Below, piece after piece: positions 34,480-36,720 of a DNA stretch of 36,720 nt. The notes beneath the pieces are model-generated. The model was not told the origin of the DNA. It saw nothing but the letters and a program-made list of their open reading frames with translations, and ran no database searches. Position 1 is the stretch's first letter. Each line of letters opens with the position of its first letter. The position numbers and the translations under genes were made by a program. The stretch is from assembly GCA_017551925.1 (NCBI GenBank), contig JAFZKA010000008.1, positions 1-36,720 of the forward strand. Reading direction: 5' to 3'. The DNA comes from Bacteroidaceae bacterium (GTDB lineage Bacteria; Bacteroidota; Bacteroidia; Bacteroidales; Bacteroidaceae).

Positions 34480-34724
34480 TAACGCCTGCGTATTATCCCA
34501 ACGTGTTTCAGGACTATTACAGGCGGTATTTAACAATTTTTAAAACTAGATGATTAGGAAAATATGTGCCCGTTGAATAAATTTGCAAATGAATAATAGG
34601 ATGATAATCTGTTCATATGAATTGAGTTGTCAGTTTTTTTGAATAGATTTTGGGATTCAGGTCCCAAATATTATGCATAGTCCTTTTATGAATATACATT
34701 TTAACAAAAACCAATTATCCTGAA
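34480..34724 (+). other. Non-coding leader before the 39-aa peptide gene
   Basis: It holds a CGCCTG/CAGGCG stem with a long loop after the macroglobulin stop (about 34482-34527), a -7 box TAAATTTG (34578-34585), the palindrome TTCATATGAA (34612-34621), and a perfect 7-bp hairpin TTTGGGA/TCCCAAA (34649-34655 with 34662-34668). No gene is seen in it. Confidence 0.5.
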
Positions 34725-34844
34725 ATGAGAAATCAAACAACAGAGGGGTCTTTCCAACTCGCTCCATGCTATTCCTTGCTCCAGAATAATCTGGTGCCCA
34801 AGTCCAATCCATGCATTTCTATTTGTCCAATTCCAGAAGATTAA
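34725..34844 (+). CDS. 39-residue peptide with three cysteines
   Basis: The ORF encodes MRNQTTEGSFQLAPCYSLLQ and continues to ...CISICPIPED, with cysteines at residues 15, 30 and 34 and prolines next to them. There is no signal peptide and no recognisable family. It ends 10 bases before the ATG of the downstream surface protein, which suggests co-translation. It could be a leader, a signalling peptide or a modified-peptide precursor; no maturase is seen nearby. The ORF is short enough that chance cannot be excluded. Confidence 0.5.
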   Translation: MRNQTTEGSFQLAPCYSLLQNNLVPKSNPCISICPIPED

Positions 34845-34854
34845 ATTTAGTAAG

Positions 34855-35829
34855 ATGAAACAATTCTGTTATGTCGCTTTTGCGCTGCTGATATTATCAA
34901 TCGTAGTCCCTTCAGTCAATAAAATCGTAGAAAGAAACAGTCACAGTCAGTCTATAATGGATGTTCATGAGGCAATGGCTCAGCAGAACTTTTATGTTAC
35001 TGTAGAGGCAGGTTTTCAGAACAGCCGCGGAAAGATATCCACATCAATCGGTGAAGGCGATGAACGTATCGCACTCCGTTCTGGTGACAGGCTTTATGTA
35101 CGTGCTGTCATAAGCGGCACCGCTCCTGAAAAGATAATGGCCGGTTTCCTGACTATCCAGGACCTTGAGAAAGGTGATACAAAGGCCGTATTCAAGGGCG
35201 CTCTTTCTCCATATGAATGGAGTGAATCCCAGAGCCGCTATGTAAATTCCAAGCATGATTTCAGCAATCTTGATGATCCTTTGAGCGAGTGTGAGGGTGT
35301 GTTCGCCATGCTTGTTGACAAGGATGTTGACAATTTCAAGGTGGGTGCCGAAGACAAGCGCGGATGTTTTTCAGTCTGCATTGCACCTGATGTAAACTCT
35401 CTTCGCAAAAAGTGTCTTGAGGTGTTCGGCTGGTATGACAGCACAACCAACTTTATTGCGCTCAACTCTGATGATCCCGGCACCAGCGCTCCCATTTTCA
35501 ACTATTCAATCAGCGGCGGACTTACTCCAAACGCATCATATAATGTTTATTATGCATCATCATCTTCAAGCGCTGACAAAGAGTTCCCTACATATTCACT
35601 TGGAACCGTGACCGCTGATCCTGAGGGAAAGGTTGATTTTGCATGTTACAATTACTGCGCCAATGATGCTCATGTCCATGAGATCCGTTTTGTCAACAAG
35701 CGTGACAACAGCGACGTCAAACTGGTTACTTTGGGCATGAGGTCTGTAGCCAACAGGGTCTATAACATTAGCGGTGCTGCCACATCGGAGAGCCATACCA
35801 TGGCTATGGCAAATTCTGCTTCAAAATAA
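34855..35829 (+). CDS. Secreted or membrane-anchored surface protein of unknown function
   Basis: This 324-residue protein starts with a hydrophobic segment (FCYVAFALLILSIVVPSV, residues 4-21) that could be a signal peptide or an anchor; there is no lipobox. The rest looks beta-rich, with several cysteines (about residues 146, 170, 174 and 183) and a Ser/Ala/Met-rich C-terminus (SHTMAMANSASK). I do not recognise a family. The layout (39-aa peptide just upstream, own leader) mirrors the peptide-lipoprotein pair at 7537-9067. Confidence 0.75.
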   Translation: MKQFCYVAFALLILSIVVPSVNKIVERNSHSQSIMDVHEAMAQQNFYVTVEAGFQNSRGKISTSIGEGDERIALRSGDRLYVRAVISGTAPEKIMAGFLTIQDLEKGDTKAVFKGALSPYEWSESQSRYVNSKHDFSNLDDPLSECEGVFAMLVDKDVDNFKVGAEDKRGCFSVCIAPDVNSLRKKCLEVFGWYDSTTNFIALNSDDPGTSAPIFNYSISGGLTPNASYNVYYASSSSSADKEFPTYSLGTVTADPEGKVDFACYNYCANDAHVHEIRFVNKRDNSDVKLVTLGMRSVANRVYNISGAATSESHTMAMANSASK

Positions 35830-35839
35830 GACAGATTTT

Positions 35840-36394
35840 TTAAGGAAACACCAGACGGTCATAGGTCGTGTTAAAAACCGTGACCTGCCCGTCATGATGA
35901 AACCCGTTACCGGTGTAAAGGCGGTATGCTGTGTCGTTTCCCGGATCAACTGCTATTGTGGCTAAAGGAATCCCTGCTTTATTCTTAAGCCGTAACATTT
36001 CCTGAATCAGTGCCGATGCGATACCCTTGCACCGGTATTCCTCAAGAACGGCAAGGGAATCCAGATAAAACTCTCCGGCGCATGCCTCATCATCCATTGA
36101 CTGATAGTCGTCGCCGACATACATCCGTATCATAGGAAACGTAACATCACGCATCATGCGGTAACGTGCCCCGTCATACGCCACCATCAGGCCCGCAGGT
36201 ACACCGTCATACAACGCAACAGTGGCATTGCACCAACTGTAGAGCGTATCCTCACGCCTGCATATGTCAGCCAGATGCTCAATATGCCCCTCATCGGCCT
36301 CATCAATATGCAGCGCCCGCAACACATTCTCAGCAATGAACCGCGCATCATCAGCCGTCGCCCGTCTTAATGTTATGCTTCCTCCTTTAATCAT
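35840..36394 (-). CDS. GNAT-family N-acetyltransferase
   Basis: The 184-residue protein starts SITLRRATADDARFIAENVL, typical of GNATs, and has the CoA-binding motif LAVLEEYRCKGIASALIQEM at about residues 113-132 and the late motif DPGNDTAYRLYTGNGFH. The acceptor substrate cannot be predicted. It faces the surface-protein gene convergently, 10 bases apart, and has its own promoter box at 36411-36418. Confidence 0.88.
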   Translation of the reverse strand: MIKGGSITLRRATADDARFIAENVLRALHIDEADEGHIEHLADICRREDTLYSWCNATVALYDGVPAGLMVAYDGARYRMMRDVTFPMIRMYVGDDYQSMDDEACAGEFYLDSLAVLEEYRCKGIASALIQEMLRLKNKAGIPLATIAVDPGNDTAYRLYTGNGFHHDGQVTVFNTTYDRLVFP

Positions 36395-36410
36395 GATGAT
36401 ATTGACTGCT

Positions 36411-36418
36411 CAAAGATA
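36411..36418 (-). promoter_or_regulatory. -7 promoter box for the GNAT gene
   Basis: The minus strand reads TATCTTTG, 17 bases upstream of the GNAT start, matching TAnnTTTG. Confidence 0.5.
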
Positions 36419-36422
36419 TAAA

Positions 36423-36430
36423 TATATTTG
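36423..36430 (+). promoter_or_regulatory. -7 promoter box pointing into R2
   Basis: TATATTTG on the plus strand, with TTG at 36402-36404 spaced 18 bases away as a possible -33 element. A transcript would start just before R2 (36448) and run through it. Confidence 0.4.
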
Positions 36431-36447
36431 CCAGACCGAGCGTAATT

Positions 36448-36720
36448 TAAGGGCTATAGGCTCAAAAAACACGGAACTCTTTCCAGTTGCAGTAGCCGAA
36501 CTATCAGTTTGGGGAGCATTCAGTGACTTGGCGTTAAGCGCAAGACCTTGGGAGGATCCCGTTAAAAACGGCGCTTGTCTGACGACGAATAGACGCCGTA
36601 GGCGGCTATGATGGAGGAGTTCGCCGTTTAGGGTCCGGAAAGGTCTTGCGTAGCCAAGGAGCGTCTGCTCCCCAAACTGATAGTTCGGCGAAGGCAAATA
36701 TTTTGAGTCTATACCCCTTA
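36448..36720 (+). repeat. R2: structured intergenic repeat, copy 2, with terminal inverted repeats
   Basis: The ends 36448-36467 and 36701-36720 are inverted repeats matching at 18 of 20 bases (TAAGGGCTATAGGCTCAAAA); the right end coincides with the window end, so it may extend further. The core 36480-36695 pairs with itself: 36496-36518 with 36666-36688 (23 perfect bp), 36527-36532 with 36653-36658, 36539-36549 with 36640-36650 (11 perfect bp), AAACGGCG with CGCCGTTT, and the hairpin CGCC-GTA-GGCG at 36594-36604. A 95-residue minus-strand frame across it looks like a by-product of the repeat. It is the homologue of R1. Confidence 0.85.

Noticed and set aside
36410-36697. 95-aa minus-strand frame over R2
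   Set aside because: It follows the paired arms of the repeat, starts and ends in stem regions and is broken in R1, so it is a by-product of the structured repeat.
1-36720. CRISPR arrays, tRNA and rRNA genes
   Set aside because: I saw no regularly spaced repeats of CRISPR type, no tRNA cloverleaf with a T-loop motif and no rRNA-like stretches; this was by eye only.

Overview
The window is a Bacteroidales chromosome fragment, most likely from a Prevotella-like gut or oral species. The evidence is the gene content (pdxJ-exbB-exbD-tonB block, DUF1599 / DoxX / tpiA / SPOR / folE block, fur-purA-metallopeptidase-hisS block, a fimbrillin-like lipoprotein, a giant alpha-2-macroglobulin), the weak Shine-Dalgarno signals, and several copies of the Bacteroidetes -7 promoter box TAnnTTTG. 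Most of it is housekeeping sequence with tightly packed, often overlapping genes.

Layout. (1) 1-1092 is the 3' part of an inositol-3-phosphate synthase gene, closed by an intrinsic terminator. (2) 1278-5902 is an arginine operon: argR, a GNAT acyltransferase, argG, a small PspC protein, argC and argD. (3) 5903-9407 is accessory: a 260-bp inverted-repeat element, a HicAB toxin-antitoxin pair with twin operators, a long leader, a 43-aa peptide gene, a fimbrillin-like lipoprotein and a structured repeat (R1). (4) 9408-20165 is housekeeping: nadK (minus strand), then pdxJ-exbB-exbD-tonB, a DJ-1 protein, recG, an M23/LysM peptidase, a DUF1599 protein, a DoxX-like membrane protein, tpiA, a SPOR protein and folE. 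(5) A 75-bp hairpin runs exactly from the folE stop to the convergent dnaG stop. (6) 22432-28283 is an AraC-type regulator, an AlkD-like protein, a Fur-family regulator, purA, a membrane zinc peptidase, hisS and ruvB. (7) 28369-34479 is a 2036-residue alpha-2-macroglobulin-like protein. (8) 34725-35829 is a 39-aa cysteine-containing peptide gene followed by a secreted or surface protein. (9) A minus-strand GNAT gene follows, and the window closes in a second structured repeat (R2).

The most unusual content is a family of gene-free, strongly structured intergenic elements. R1 (9161-9430) and R2 (36448-36720) share a core of about 215 bp that folds into a long branched hairpin. At six paired positions the two copies differ at both bases and keep the pair, so the fold itself looks conserved. 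Element A (5917-6176) has a different core but the same kind of ends, and its A.C mismatches on the plus strand become G.U pairs on the minus strand. These could be mobile palindromic elements, non-coding RNAs, or both; no tool was available to search for relatives.

A second theme is a tiny ORF immediately upstream of a predicted surface protein, seen twice (7537 and 34725) with unrelated peptide sequences.
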